Positions 1-5,060 of a stretch of DNA of 6,509 nt are shown piece after piece. The notes under the pieces were generated by a model. That model ran no database searches, was not told where the DNA came from, and was given only the letters and a program-made list of their open reading frames with translations. A program made the position numbers and the translations under genes. The stretch comes from Clostridiales bacterium (GTDB lineage Bacteria; Bacillota; Clostridia; Christensenellales; UBA1242). The DNA lies in contig CAKJYB010000071.1 in assembly GCA_918241715.1 (NCBI GenBank), positions 1 to 6,509 of the forward strand, read 5' to 3'. How positions within the stretch are numbered: position 1 is the stretch's first letter; every line of letters starts with the position of its first letter.

Positions 1-1
1 A

Positions 2-496
2 TATGTTTACGACACAGAATCTTCCAATGTTGTCTTGCCAGACAACTTTATGCAGAACACAGACAAGGTTGCAAAGTTAAAAAAATCAGTTGAAAAAGAC
101 TTTAAAGGACTTGTTAAAGTTTGCAAAGATGCCGGAGCAAAACTTTTGCTTGTTCATTGTCCAATAAAGAAATGGACGATGGCAAAAGCAAACGCAATCA
201 AAAATTTGGCAGACAAATTTGGTTTGGAATATTTTGACATGAACACAAACTATGAAGAAATAGGTGTCAACTTCTCAACAGACTATGTTGCAAGTTGGGG
301 GTCACACATGAATTATGGTGGATCAAAAAAAGTTACAAAATATATTGCAGATTTGGTCAATGAAAGAATTGCAAACGACACGTATGAACTTGTGGACTAT
401 CGTGGAACAGAAGAAGGAAAAGAGTGGGACGTATTGCTTGACGAAAGAGATTCAAAGGGCGTTGAAAATTACTATAAAAAATTGAAAGATATGTAG
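2..496 (+). CDS. SGNH/GDSL-hydrolase-like protein, C-terminal part (5' truncated by window)
   Basis: The reading frame is open from the first complete codon (position 2) to TAG at 494-496, so the gene starts outside the window. The visible ~164 residues show an alpha/beta hydrolase-like end: a beta strand (KLLLVHCPI), then a helix, then YFDMN, then the closing motif SWGSHMNYGGSKKVTKYIADLV. The H-x-N-x-x-G-x-x-K-x-T pattern is typical of the last block of SGNH/DltD-like esterases of clostridia, where the His is the catalytic base. The usual block-V Asp three residues before that His is Trp here (W-G-S-H), so catalysis is not assured. Such proteins often act at the envelope on acyl or acetyl groups, but the N-terminus that would show a signal peptide or anchor is missing. 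The next gene follows after 8 bases, and its ribosome binding site overlaps this stop codon, so the two are co-transcribed. Substrate unknown. Confidence 0.6.
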   Translation, partial: YVYDTESSNVVLPDNFMQNTDKVAKLKKSVEKDFKGLVKVCKDAGAKLLLVHCPIKKWTMAKANAIKNLADKFGLEYFDMNTNYEEIGVNFSTDYVASWGSHMNYGGSKKVTKYIADLVNERIANDTYELVDYRGTEEGKEWDVLLDERDSKGVENYYKKLKDM

Positions 497-504
497 GAGA
501 AAAA

Positions 505-1065
505 TTGAAACTTTACATACTCAAAAAAACACCAAAATTCGATTTTGAAAAGGGCTATTCAAAATTGCCAAAATCAAGAAGAGAAAAGGTTGACAAACTT
601 GCAAATCAAAAAGACAAAATAGTTTCGGCCTATGAATATTTTTTGATTGCAAAAGTGCTTAAACTTGATGATGGACAAGATTTTTCTTACTCCCCAAATG
701 GCAGACCTTATGTGCCAAACAAAATGGATTTTTCTATTTCAAATTCTTGCGCTTTGTGCGTGGTATTTTCTAAAAATGGTATTGTTGGTGTTGATGGGGA
801 GTTTGTCAAAAAATATGACCCATCTTTTGCAAAAATGATTTGCAATAAAAACGAAATTGAAAAGATTGAAAGAGCAAAAGACAAGGACAGAGAGTTTACA
901 ATTCTCTTTACAAAAAAAGAATCGACACTCAAAAGTTTGGACCTAAACATAAACAACGATTTAAAGGACATTATTGGGGACTTTAAATACAAAACTTTTG
1001 AAAAAATTGTTTCCGGAAACAGATTTTTTGTGTCAATTTGTGAAAGAAAAAACAGCAAAAACTAG
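505..1065 (+). CDS. 4'-phosphopantetheinyl transferase superfamily protein (Sfp-like)
   Basis: Sfp-type enzymes move the 4'-phosphopantetheine arm of coenzyme A onto a Ser of an acyl or peptidyl carrier protein. Visible marks in order: RRE near residue 25, a substrate-side GRPYV (66-70), DFSISNS (75-81) and the Mg-binding G-V-D-G-E (D97, E99). The family signature F-T-K-K-E-S-x-x-K follows, with the likely metal ligand/catalytic E139 and K143. At 186 aa it is shorter than Sfp (about 220), nearer the compact AcpS/HetI-like end of the superfamily. The start is TTG at 505, chosen because AGGAG at 495-499 sits 5 nt upstream and the homologous N-terminus begins there. It is the second gene of an operon with the SGNH-like gene 8 nt upstream. 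No carrier protein or synthase gene is nearby, so the substrate cannot be told; it could be the housekeeping carrier protein or a remote pathway. The stop codon lies inside the terminator loop. Confidence 0.82.
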   Translation: MKLYILKKTPKFDFEKGYSKLPKSRREKVDKLANQKDKIVSAYEYFLIAKVLKLDDGQDFSYSPNGRPYVPNKMDFSISNSCALCVVFSKNGIVGVDGEFVKKYDPSFAKMICNKNEIEKIERAKDKDREFTILFTKKESTLKSLDLNINNDLKDIIGDFKYKTFEKIVSGNRFFVSICERKNSKN

Positions 1066-1075
1066 CTGTTTTTTT
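1047..1075 (+). terminator. Intrinsic terminator of the SGNH-PPTase operon
   Basis: The arms AACAGC (1051-1056) and GCTGTT (1065-1070) enclose an 8-nt loop and are followed by a T run to 1075; an upstream A run extends the pairing. The left arm lies within the last codons of the PPTase gene and the stop codon TAG is at the end of the loop. Confidence 0.8.
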
Positions 1076-1078
1076 GTA

Positions 1079-1107
1079 TTGAAAAAACAAAGTTTGTATG
1101 ATATAAT
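1079..1107 (+). promoter_or_regulatory. Sigma-A promoter of the DUF3800-like gene, extended -10
   Basis: The -35 box TTGAAA (1079-1084) and -10 box TATAAT (1102-1107) are 17 bp apart, and TG-A precedes the -10 box (extended -10). Predicted transcription start is about 1114, giving a leader of about 14 nt that just holds the ribosome binding site. The -35 box begins 3 bp after the U tract of the previous terminator. Confidence 0.82.
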
Positions 1108-1127
1108 GTTTTTGAAAAGGAAAAAGA

Positions 1128-2000
1128 GTGGAAGAAAATTACGTTTTAGTTATTGATGACACGGGATACGATTTTGTAAGTGGAGACAAAAAGACACTGA
1201 AATATCATGTCGGAATTCTTCTGCCCGAAAGATATAAAGAAGAAATAAAAAAAGACATATTTAGAGTTATGTGTGGGCTTAGGGCAGACATTGATGAAGA
1301 AGAAAAATCAGAAGTAAAAGAAATTCACGCTTGCGAAATGCTTGGCCTTGTTTTGAAAGAAAAGATTAAAGAAAGTTCTCTTGTAAAATATTACAAAAGG
1401 CTTTTCAGAATTATTTTAAACCCAAAATATGACATCAAAATTTTTGTGTCTGCTGGCACAATAATAAGAAAAGATCCAAGTGGAAAAAGAATGGGGACAA
1501 TTCAAAAGAGATATGTTCCTTGGAAAAAGGACAATGAGCTTACAGATTTGGAAAGGTTTTTGTCTTCAAAAAATGTGACCGAAAGAAGAGATATGATAGG
1601 TCTGTATTATTCTGCAAAAAAATATCTACAAATGCATGGAAAAGGGGCAAAGATTTCTTCAATTTATTGCGACGAAGGAATGAGAAAGGAAGGCAGTGTT
1701 GTCGATATTGAAACCGGGACGACTTTGAGATTTGTCTCTTCCAAAATTTCTGTTTTGGTTCAGGCAGTTGACAATATTGCTTGGGCACAAAACAGAGCAT
1801 ATGTTGTTACACAGGAGAAATTTTTGCAACTTGGCAAAATTCCTGGGGAGATTGACAGATGTTCGACAAACGAAATCATAAGGGCTGCACCAAACATTGT
1901 TTTGTTTGGTTTTCCGTTGGAGAGTGAACTGCAGGCCGACTTTGACAAATCAGAAACAGGCACAGAAAGGGCAAAATTTGATGACGGAAACGGAAAATAG
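1128..2000 (+). CDS. DUF3800-like protein
   Basis: A 290-aa soluble protein with no signal peptide or membrane segment. It shows the scattered acidic motifs of DUF3800, a family with a predicted RNase H-like fold. These are an N-terminal strand with IDDTG (residues 9-13, where the family has DESG), E-I-H (65-67), a strand with IYCDEG (D182/E183), and a C-terminal FVSSK...LVQAVDNIA (S205, Q212, D215) matching the family's S-x(6)-Q-x-A-D region. The acidic residues suggest a metal-dependent nuclease-like site, but the biochemical role is not established and DDTG is a conservative departure. The start is GTG at 1128 with AAGGA at 1117-1121 six bases upstream; the promoter gives a leader of only ~14 nt, so longer starts are excluded. 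It is a single-gene unit; no terminator is seen before the next gene's promoter at 2007. The last residues, DGNGK, closely resemble the tail of the next gene. Confidence 0.72.
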   Translation: MEENYVLVIDDTGYDFVSGDKKTLKYHVGILLPERYKEEIKKDIFRVMCGLRADIDEEEKSEVKEIHACEMLGLVLKEKIKESSLVKYYKRLFRIILNPKYDIKIFVSAGTIIRKDPSGKRMGTIQKRYVPWKKDNELTDLERFLSSKNVTERRDMIGLYYSAKKYLQMHGKGAKISSIYCDEGMRKEGSVVDIETGTTLRFVSSKISVLVQAVDNIAWAQNRAYVVTQEKFLQLGKIPGEIDRCSTNEIIRAAPNIVLFGFPLESELQADFDKSETGTERAKFDDGNGK

Positions 2001-2006
2001 AAAAAC

Positions 2007-2036
2007 TTGAAATCGAAATATCTTTTTTGGTACAAT
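2007..2036 (+). promoter_or_regulatory. Sigma-A promoter of the 204-aa orphan gene, extended -10
   Basis: The -35 box TTGAAA (2007-2012), an 18-bp spacer and TACAAT (2031-2036) are visible, with TGG directly before the -10 box (extended -10). Predicted start about 2043 leaves a leader of ~14 nt carrying AGGAGGG (2046-2052). Confidence 0.75.
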
Positions 2037-2056
2037 ATATCTTATAGGAGGGATTT

Positions 2057-2671
2057 ATGTTTCTTTACGAATTTATAGAGAAATTGAGAAAAAACAAACA
2101 AGGGGCATGGATTGGTGTCCACTTTAGCAGGGATAAAGCAGGCGAAAAAATTGCAAAAACTGGACTTCTTGCAACGCTGATTCCTTTTGGTGTAAAAATG
2201 AAAAAATGGGCTGACGCACAAGAAGAGTTGCATGGCGTTAGACCAAAGATAGGCCGTTTTAAAGCGACAATTTCAGTTGTTTCTCAAGAAGGTACGGCAC
2301 CAGATATTGAAACTTGGAGAAAAGCTGCCAACAATATTGTGGTTTGCATTCCTGAGAGAGTTGTAAAGGCCTTGGGTGGAGATGTCAACGATTCATTTTT
2401 TTATGAAAAGGTGTGTGGCTACGGTATACAGAGATTGGAATATGACAAAGATGGAAATGCCTTTTTATCAGAAATAACTCCATGCAAGAAAAATGATGAA
2501 AACGCCAATGTCAGAATGGTTTTAAATTGCTTTATTGCAGGGTATTTCAACGAAAACGAAGAATTTATTGAAAACCCACTTTATTTTGAAAACTTGCCGG
2601 AAGAAGAACAAGACAGGATAGTGTCCAGTCTGGTTGCAGAAAAAAACATAACAGACGGAGATGGAAAATAA
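2057..2671 (+). CDS. Hypothetical protein, 204 aa, family not recognised
   Basis: I do not recognise a family. The protein is soluble, has no signal peptide or transmembrane stretch, and is of mixed alpha/beta character. It has an N-terminal helix (YEFIEKLRKNKQ), a strand IGVHFS, a basic helix containing VKMKKW, a strand pair around KATISVVSQ and NIVVCIPERVVKAL, then KVCGYGIQRLEYDKDGNAFLSEI, and an acidic C-terminus (NLPEEEQDRIVSS). The start ATG at 2057 is well fixed by a near-perfect AGGAGGG 4-5 nt upstream and by the promoter at 2007-2036, which implies a very short leader. The gene is its own transcription unit between a promoter and a two-way terminator. It follows the DUF3800-like gene and shares its C-terminal DGxGK ending, hinting at a linked role, though they need not be co-transcribed from one promoter. 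Strong promoter plus strong ribosome binding site predict good expression. Confidence 0.8.
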   Translation: MFLYEFIEKLRKNKQGAWIGVHFSRDKAGEKIAKTGLLATLIPFGVKMKKWADAQEELHGVRPKIGRFKATISVVSQEGTAPDIETWRKAANNIVVCIPERVVKALGGDVNDSFFYEKVCGYGIQRLEYDKDGNAFLSEITPCKKNDENANVRMVLNCFIAGYFNENEEFIENPLYFENLPEEEQDRIVSSLVAEKNITDGDGK

Positions 2672-2696
2672 AAAACAGCAAATTTGCTGTTTTTTT
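2670..2696. terminator. Bidirectional intrinsic terminator between convergent genes
   Basis: A perfect 26-bp palindrome (2670-2695): A6, CAGC, AAA then TTT, GCTG, T6. The A run on one side and T run on the other make it a terminator in both directions. It overlaps the stop codon (2669-2671) of the (+) gene and reaches the stop codon (2697-2695) of the (-) gene. Confidence 0.88.
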
Positions 2697-3813
2697 ATTT
2701 GCTCAATTCGTCGCTTATTTCGTCTGGTTTGTTTTCATTTTCCTTTGTGCCGATAATTAAGCGTTCTTCAATTGTAACTTGCATATTTCTGTCGAAATCT
2801 TCAAGTGCCTGTTTGTCTTCATCGCTTTGACCACTATTTTTAAGTTGTGGACCATTGACGTCTAAAAACATGTCGTTTGCAACAACATAAGGAACATTTG
2901 GGATTGGCACACGCACGATTCTTTTTGGGTCGTCCAAACTTGGATATGTCATCATGTGATTTTTGGAGTCATAGCGAATGCCAAGTGGGTTGTTGCCACC
3001 CATAACTTTGTTGTATATCATCAGCATTTGAACACGTCTAAGCGAGTTGAATTCAAAGTCTCTAAACTCCATAAGTCTTTTATCATCTGCAAGGATTCGT
3101 TTGTCAAGGGTTTCAATTCCTTTTCTTGTTTCTTTGATTCTTTCAGGCTCTTCAACCTCTGCCATGGCAATCTTCTTTGTCATAATGGTATAGTAAGCAA
3201 GTAGAGCCTTTTCCGCATCTTCAGGTGTTATTCTTGGAGATTCAAGTTTTGCATATTTTCTGAAAAAATCCAAAAATTCGTCGTCTGTCAAATTTTTCAA
3301 TTTTTCTGTGCTGAGAGTTTTACTAAAAGTCAAAACTGGGCCACAGAGTTGTTGGAGTGGGTGCTCATCGTCAAAATCACATCCACGCTTAATCGCAAGA
3401 ATGTCAGCGAAGAGTTTTTCAGCTCCTGTTTTTTTAAACTCTGCACAAAGCCCTGCAATATAGCCGGCAGTGCGAATTCTGCGATCGGACAATTTGTTTC
3501 CAGACAAAGTGGACTCTGTAAGATAAGTGTCCATATCATTTATAAGTTTGATAAACAGGCCTTCTTTTCTGGATCTTTGTAAACAAAGAAGCACGGCATC
3601 TCTCTTGTGATGCTTTACGTGTGGAAGTTCTACCGCCAATTTTATGGCATCTTCTTCGGAAGATGCTCTTATCCAATGCAAAAAAGGAATCCCATAGCCG
3701 TGTCCGGCATGTCCACCCAAAACGAAAACGATATAGTCTTTCTTTGAAACATAAGGCTCGTTTTCTTTTTTATGCATGATATCTTTTTTCTTTGGTTTGT
3801 AAGATTTTGTCAT
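2695..3813 (-). CDS. Hypothetical protein, ~372 aa, family not recognised
   Basis: I do not recognise a family. The N-terminus is very basic (MTKSYKPKKK), then a short hydrophobic strand runs into a Gly/His-rich turn, IVFVLGGHAGHGYG (about residues 28-41). Next comes a region SSEEDAIKLAVELPHVKHHKRDAVLLC that looks like a helix plus strand, then a long mostly helical middle (40-270) and a C-terminal part with strands (IPNVPYVVANDMFLDV). The last ~45 residues are charged and probably disordered. There is no convincing signal peptide or membrane helix. Start choice: the longest frame opens at TTG 3855, but that lies upstream of the promoter and is excluded. ATG 3813 coincides with the predicted transcription start (leaderless), while ATG 3777 would leave a 36-nt leader with only a weak A/G-rich ribosome binding site. 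I keep 3813 but 3777 is possible. It is monocistronic, convergent with the 204-aa orphan, and sits downstream of two tRNA genes that have their own terminators. Confidence 0.78.
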   Translation of the reverse strand: MTKSYKPKKKDIMHKKENEPYVSKKDYIVFVLGGHAGHGYGIPFLHWIRASSEEDAIKLAVELPHVKHHKRDAVLLCLQRSRKEGLFIKLINDMDTYLTESTLSGNKLSDRRIRTAGYIAGLCAEFKKTGAEKLFADILAIKRGCDFDDEHPLQQLCGPVLTFSKTLSTEKLKNLTDDEFLDFFRKYAKLESPRITPEDAEKALLAYYTIMTKKIAMAEVEEPERIKETRKGIETLDKRILADDKRLMEFRDFEFNSLRRVQMLMIYNKVMGGNNPLGIRYDSKNHMMTYPSLDDPKRIVRVPIPNVPYVVANDMFLDVNGPQLKNSGQSDEDKQALEDFDRNMQVTIEERLIIGTKENENKPDEISDELSK

Positions 3814-3819
3814 AAGAAT

Positions 3820-3848
3820 ATTATACAATATTTTGTAACCAGAAGCAA
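3820..3848 (-). promoter_or_regulatory. Promoter of the (-) orphan gene
   Basis: On the minus strand, TTGCTT (3848-3843), a 17-bp spacer and a perfect TATAAT (3825-3820) are visible. The predicted transcription start falls on 3813, the A of an in-frame ATG. The -35 box is only a half match, so the promoter relies on its -10 box. Confidence 0.62.
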
Positions 3849-3854
3849 TAGGCA

Positions 3855-3879
3855 AAATAAAAAAACACCAAAAGGTGTT
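3855..3879 (-). terminator. Intrinsic terminator of tRNA-Arg
   Basis: On the minus strand AACACC (3879-3874), loop TTTT and GGTGTT (3869-3864) are followed by a T-rich tract. The first base of the stem is the A of the encoded CCA end, so termination begins directly at the tRNA's 3' end. Confidence 0.8.
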
Positions 3880-3954
3880 GGTGACCCCACCGGGACTCGA
3901 ACCCAGAACAACCCCTTAGGAGGGGGCCGTAATATCCTGTTTTACTATGAGGTC
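3879..3954 (-). tRNA. tRNA-Arg (anticodon CCT, reads AGG)
   Basis: A full cloverleaf of 76 nt including encoded CCA. The acceptor GACCTCA pairs with TGGGGTC (one G-T pair). The D arm is GTAA/TTAC with a 9-nt loop containing GG, and the anticodon arm GCCCC/GGGGT encloses loop CTCCTAA with anticodon CCT at 3920-3918. The variable loop has 4 nt, and the T arm CTGGG/CCCGG encloses a standard TTCGAGT loop. All conserved positions are normal, including G18, G19 and C56. It reads the rare codon AGG. Confidence 0.95.
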
Positions 3955-3970
3955 TTGGGAAATCTTTGTT

Positions 3971-3999
3971 AGTTTAGCACAATTGAAAAGAAATTGCAA
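3971..3999 (-). promoter_or_regulatory. Promoter of tRNA-Arg, extended -10
   Basis: On the minus strand TTGCAA (3999-3994), a 17-bp spacer and TAAACT (3976-3971) with TGC just before the -10 box. Predicted start is about 3964, some 10 nt before the mature tRNA 5' end. Together with the terminator after tRNA-Pro, this makes the two tRNAs separate units. Confidence 0.7.
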
Positions 4000-4029
4000 T
4001 TTTATTGTTATGGTTTGCAGAAAGGGAAG

Positions 4030-4054
4030 AAAACAATAAAAGGGGGCGAGCCCC
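4030..4054 (-). terminator. Probable intrinsic terminator of tRNA-Pro
   Basis: Directly after the encoded CCA, on the minus strand, GGGG (4054-4051), tetraloop CTCG and CCCC (4046-4043) are followed by C and TTTTATTGTTTT. The stem is only 4 GC pairs and the T tract is interrupted, so strength is uncertain and some read-through into tRNA-Arg is possible. Confidence 0.6.
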
Positions 4055-4130
4055 TGGTCGGGGTGGAAAGACTTAAACTTTCGGCCTTATGGTCCCGAAC
4101 CATACGCGCTATCACCTGCGCCACACCCCG
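4055..4130 (-). tRNA. tRNA-Pro (anticodon CGG, reads CCG), with A19/U56 variant
   Basis: A complete 76-nt cloverleaf that fits standard numbering without gaps. The acceptor CGGGGTG pairs perfectly with CACCCCG, A73 and CCA are encoded, and the proline-type C1-G72 pair is present. The D stem is GCGC/GCGC, the anticodon stem TATGG/CCATA holds loop TTCGGGA (anticodon CGG at 4097-4095), the variable loop is AGGCC and the T stem is GAAAG/CTTTC. All stems are fully Watson-Crick, so it looks functional. The unusual point is the elbow: the D loop reads A-G-G-T-G-A-T-A (G18 kept, position 19 = A) and the T loop T-T-T-A-A-G-T (position 56 = U). The nearly universal G19-C56 pair is thus replaced by A19-U56. 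The neighbouring tRNA-Arg has the normal pair. Confidence 0.95.
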
Positions 4131-4139
4131 ATATAACAT

Positions 4140-4168
4140 ATTATACCATCAAATCGACAAAAAGTCCA
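4140..4168 (-). promoter_or_regulatory. Promoter of tRNA-Pro, extended -10
   Basis: On the minus strand TGGACT (4168-4163; 4 of 6 match TTGACA), a 17-bp spacer and a perfect TATAAT (4145-4140) preceded by TGG. Predicted start is about 4133, only ~3 nt before the mature tRNA. It lies back to back with the lipoprotein promoter, with 20 bp between the two -35 boxes. Confidence 0.78.
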
Positions 4169-4188
4169 CACACATTGACGCTATTATG

Positions 4189-4218
4189 TTGACAGGCCTT
4201 GTTGGGTGATGGTAAACT
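4189..4218 (+). promoter_or_regulatory. Promoter of the lipoprotein gene, extended -10
   Basis: A perfect -35 TTGACA (4189-4194), an 18-bp spacer and TAAACT (4213-4218) with TGG before it (extended -10). Predicted start is about 4225, which lies downstream of the in-frame ATG at 4221 and so rules that start out. Confidence 0.78.
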
Positions 4219-4238
4219 GAATGTATAGGGGGATAGAT

Positions 4239-4931
4239 ATGAAATTAAGAAAAATTTTGACGGCCATAGCATGCTTTATGCTTGTTGCTGTTGGAGCACT
4301 TGGTTTTGCTGGTTGTGCAAAGACAACAAAAATCAGTGCAGAAGAGTTTTCTTCTTTTGTTGCTCAAACAAACATAGAAGAAGGGTTTGTTAATGGGTAT
4401 AAGATATCCATTTCGACAGAAAAGGGCAGCAAACTTGGAGAAGCGTGGTTGTTGTTCTCTGACACAGAGCCACAATTTGCCATGAAGACAAATGCAGAAG
4501 GGTATTTGGAAGAGACATATTATGTTGACGGATATCTTTATTACAAAGTGGGAAATGAAAAGAAAAGGGTTCAATTTACGATTGGCGACGAAGTTGATAG
4601 CTCCGGAGAGTTGGCAAGCCAACTTGAAGAAATAAACGACTATTTTAACACAGCAGATGGACAATACAGCATAAACACCTTTTTAAGTTATTTTGAAGAT
4701 GCAGATTTAAGTGTGGTTGGGCTTACAAAAACAACCGACGGAAACAAAACGACACTCACAATGAAGCAGGACACTGGAATGTTTGGAAACTTTGAAGTAT
4801 CTTTCACTTTCAACGGCAAAAAGTTTACTTCAATGTCTATGCTTATGCTTGGAATGAGAGTAACGATTTCGCAATTTTCAGGCACAATCAGTTTCCCATC
4901 AGACCTTGGCACATACACAGATGTTGCCTAA
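4239..4931 (+). CDS. Small secreted lipoprotein, function unknown
   Basis: A 230-aa predicted lipoprotein. The N-terminus MKLRK is basic, followed by a hydrophobic core (ILTAIACFMLVAVGALGF) and a lipobox FAGC with the lipidated cysteine at residue 26; the -3 residue is Phe rather than Leu, which is tolerated. The mature part is beta-rich with alternating hydrophobic residues: GEAWLLFS, FAMKTN, YYVDGYLYYKVGNEKKRVQF, NKTTLTMKQ, FEVSFTFNGKKFTSMSMLM, VTISQFSGTI. It has one helical insert (SGELASQLEEINDYFN). This resembles the curved sheet of LolA/LppX-type lipoproteins, but that is inference from pattern only. It would be anchored on the outer face of the cytoplasmic membrane. The start is ATG 4239, with AGGGGGA (4227-4233) about 6 nt upstream; the ATG at 4221 precedes the predicted transcription start. 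It is monocistronic, divergent from tRNA-Pro, with its own terminator. Ligand or partner unknown. Confidence 0.82.
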   Translation: MKLRKILTAIACFMLVAVGALGFAGCAKTTKISAEEFSSFVAQTNIEEGFVNGYKISISTEKGSKLGEAWLLFSDTEPQFAMKTNAEGYLEETYYVDGYLYYKVGNEKKRVQFTIGDEVDSSGELASQLEEINDYFNTADGQYSINTFLSYFEDADLSVVGLTKTTDGNKTTLTMKQDTGMFGNFEVSFTFNGKKFTSMSMLMLGMRVTISQFSGTISFPSDLGTYTDVA

Positions 4932-4941
4932 TCAAAAACAT

Positions 4942-4975
4942 AAAAAACAGGCTCAAAAAGTGGGCTTGTTTTTTT
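4942..4975 (+). terminator. Intrinsic terminator of the lipoprotein gene
   Basis: The arms AACAGGCTC (4946-4954) and GGGCTTGTT (4962-4970) pair over 9 bp (two G-U pairs), with a 7-nt loop and T run to 4975. An upstream A run extends the stem. Confidence 0.82.
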
Positions 4976-4995
4976 ATTAAAAATTTTTGCATAAA

Positions 4996-5025
4996 TATTC
5001 AAAAATTGTTTGATTTATTCAAAAA
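4996..5025 (+). repeat. 10-bp direct repeat TATTCAAAAA flanking a -35 box
   Basis: Two exact copies of TATTCAAAAA, at 4996-5005 and 5016-5025, are 20 bp apart start to start (about two helical turns). One lies just upstream of the -35 box and the other between the -35 and -10 boxes of the next gene. This placement fits a repressor operator, although the local A/T bias makes chance more likely than it looks. Confidence 0.5.
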
Positions 5026-5038
5026 GGTGTGTTATAAT
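5010..5038 (+). promoter_or_regulatory. Promoter of the 225-aa helical protein gene, extended -10
   Basis: TTGATT (5010-5015), a 17-bp spacer and a perfect TATAAT (5033-5038) preceded by TGT (extended -10). Predicted start is about 5045, so the in-frame starts at 5010 (the -35 box itself), 5037 and 5043 cannot be used from this promoter. Confidence 0.8.
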
Positions 5039-5060
5039 GACCATGTTTTCGGAGATAAAA

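Noticed and set aside
708..1058. 116-codon open frame on the minus strand
   Set aside because: It is antisense to the phosphopantetheinyl transferase, is rich in Phe/Leu/Ser as expected from reverse-reading A-rich codons, and has no binding site or promoter.
2057..2671. Toxin-antitoxin or defence pair made of the 204-aa protein and the DUF3800-like protein
   Set aside because: No toxin, nuclease or antitoxin motif could be seen in the 204-aa protein, and its size and separate promoter do not fit a standard toxin-antitoxin pair; kept only as a neighbourhood observation.
3879..4130. tRNA genes as an integration site with an adjacent mobile element
   Set aside because: No integrase gene, no repeat of the tRNA 3' end elsewhere in the window and no change of base composition on either side.
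3772..4209. Two plus-strand open frames of 66 and 71 codons
   Set aside because: They run across the antisense of the two tRNA genes and their promoters; the peptides are just translated tRNA complement.
4245..4664. 139-codon open frame on the minus strand
   Set aside because: It is antisense to the lipoprotein gene, has Cys/Phe-rich low-complexity composition and no ribosome binding site; a shadow frame.
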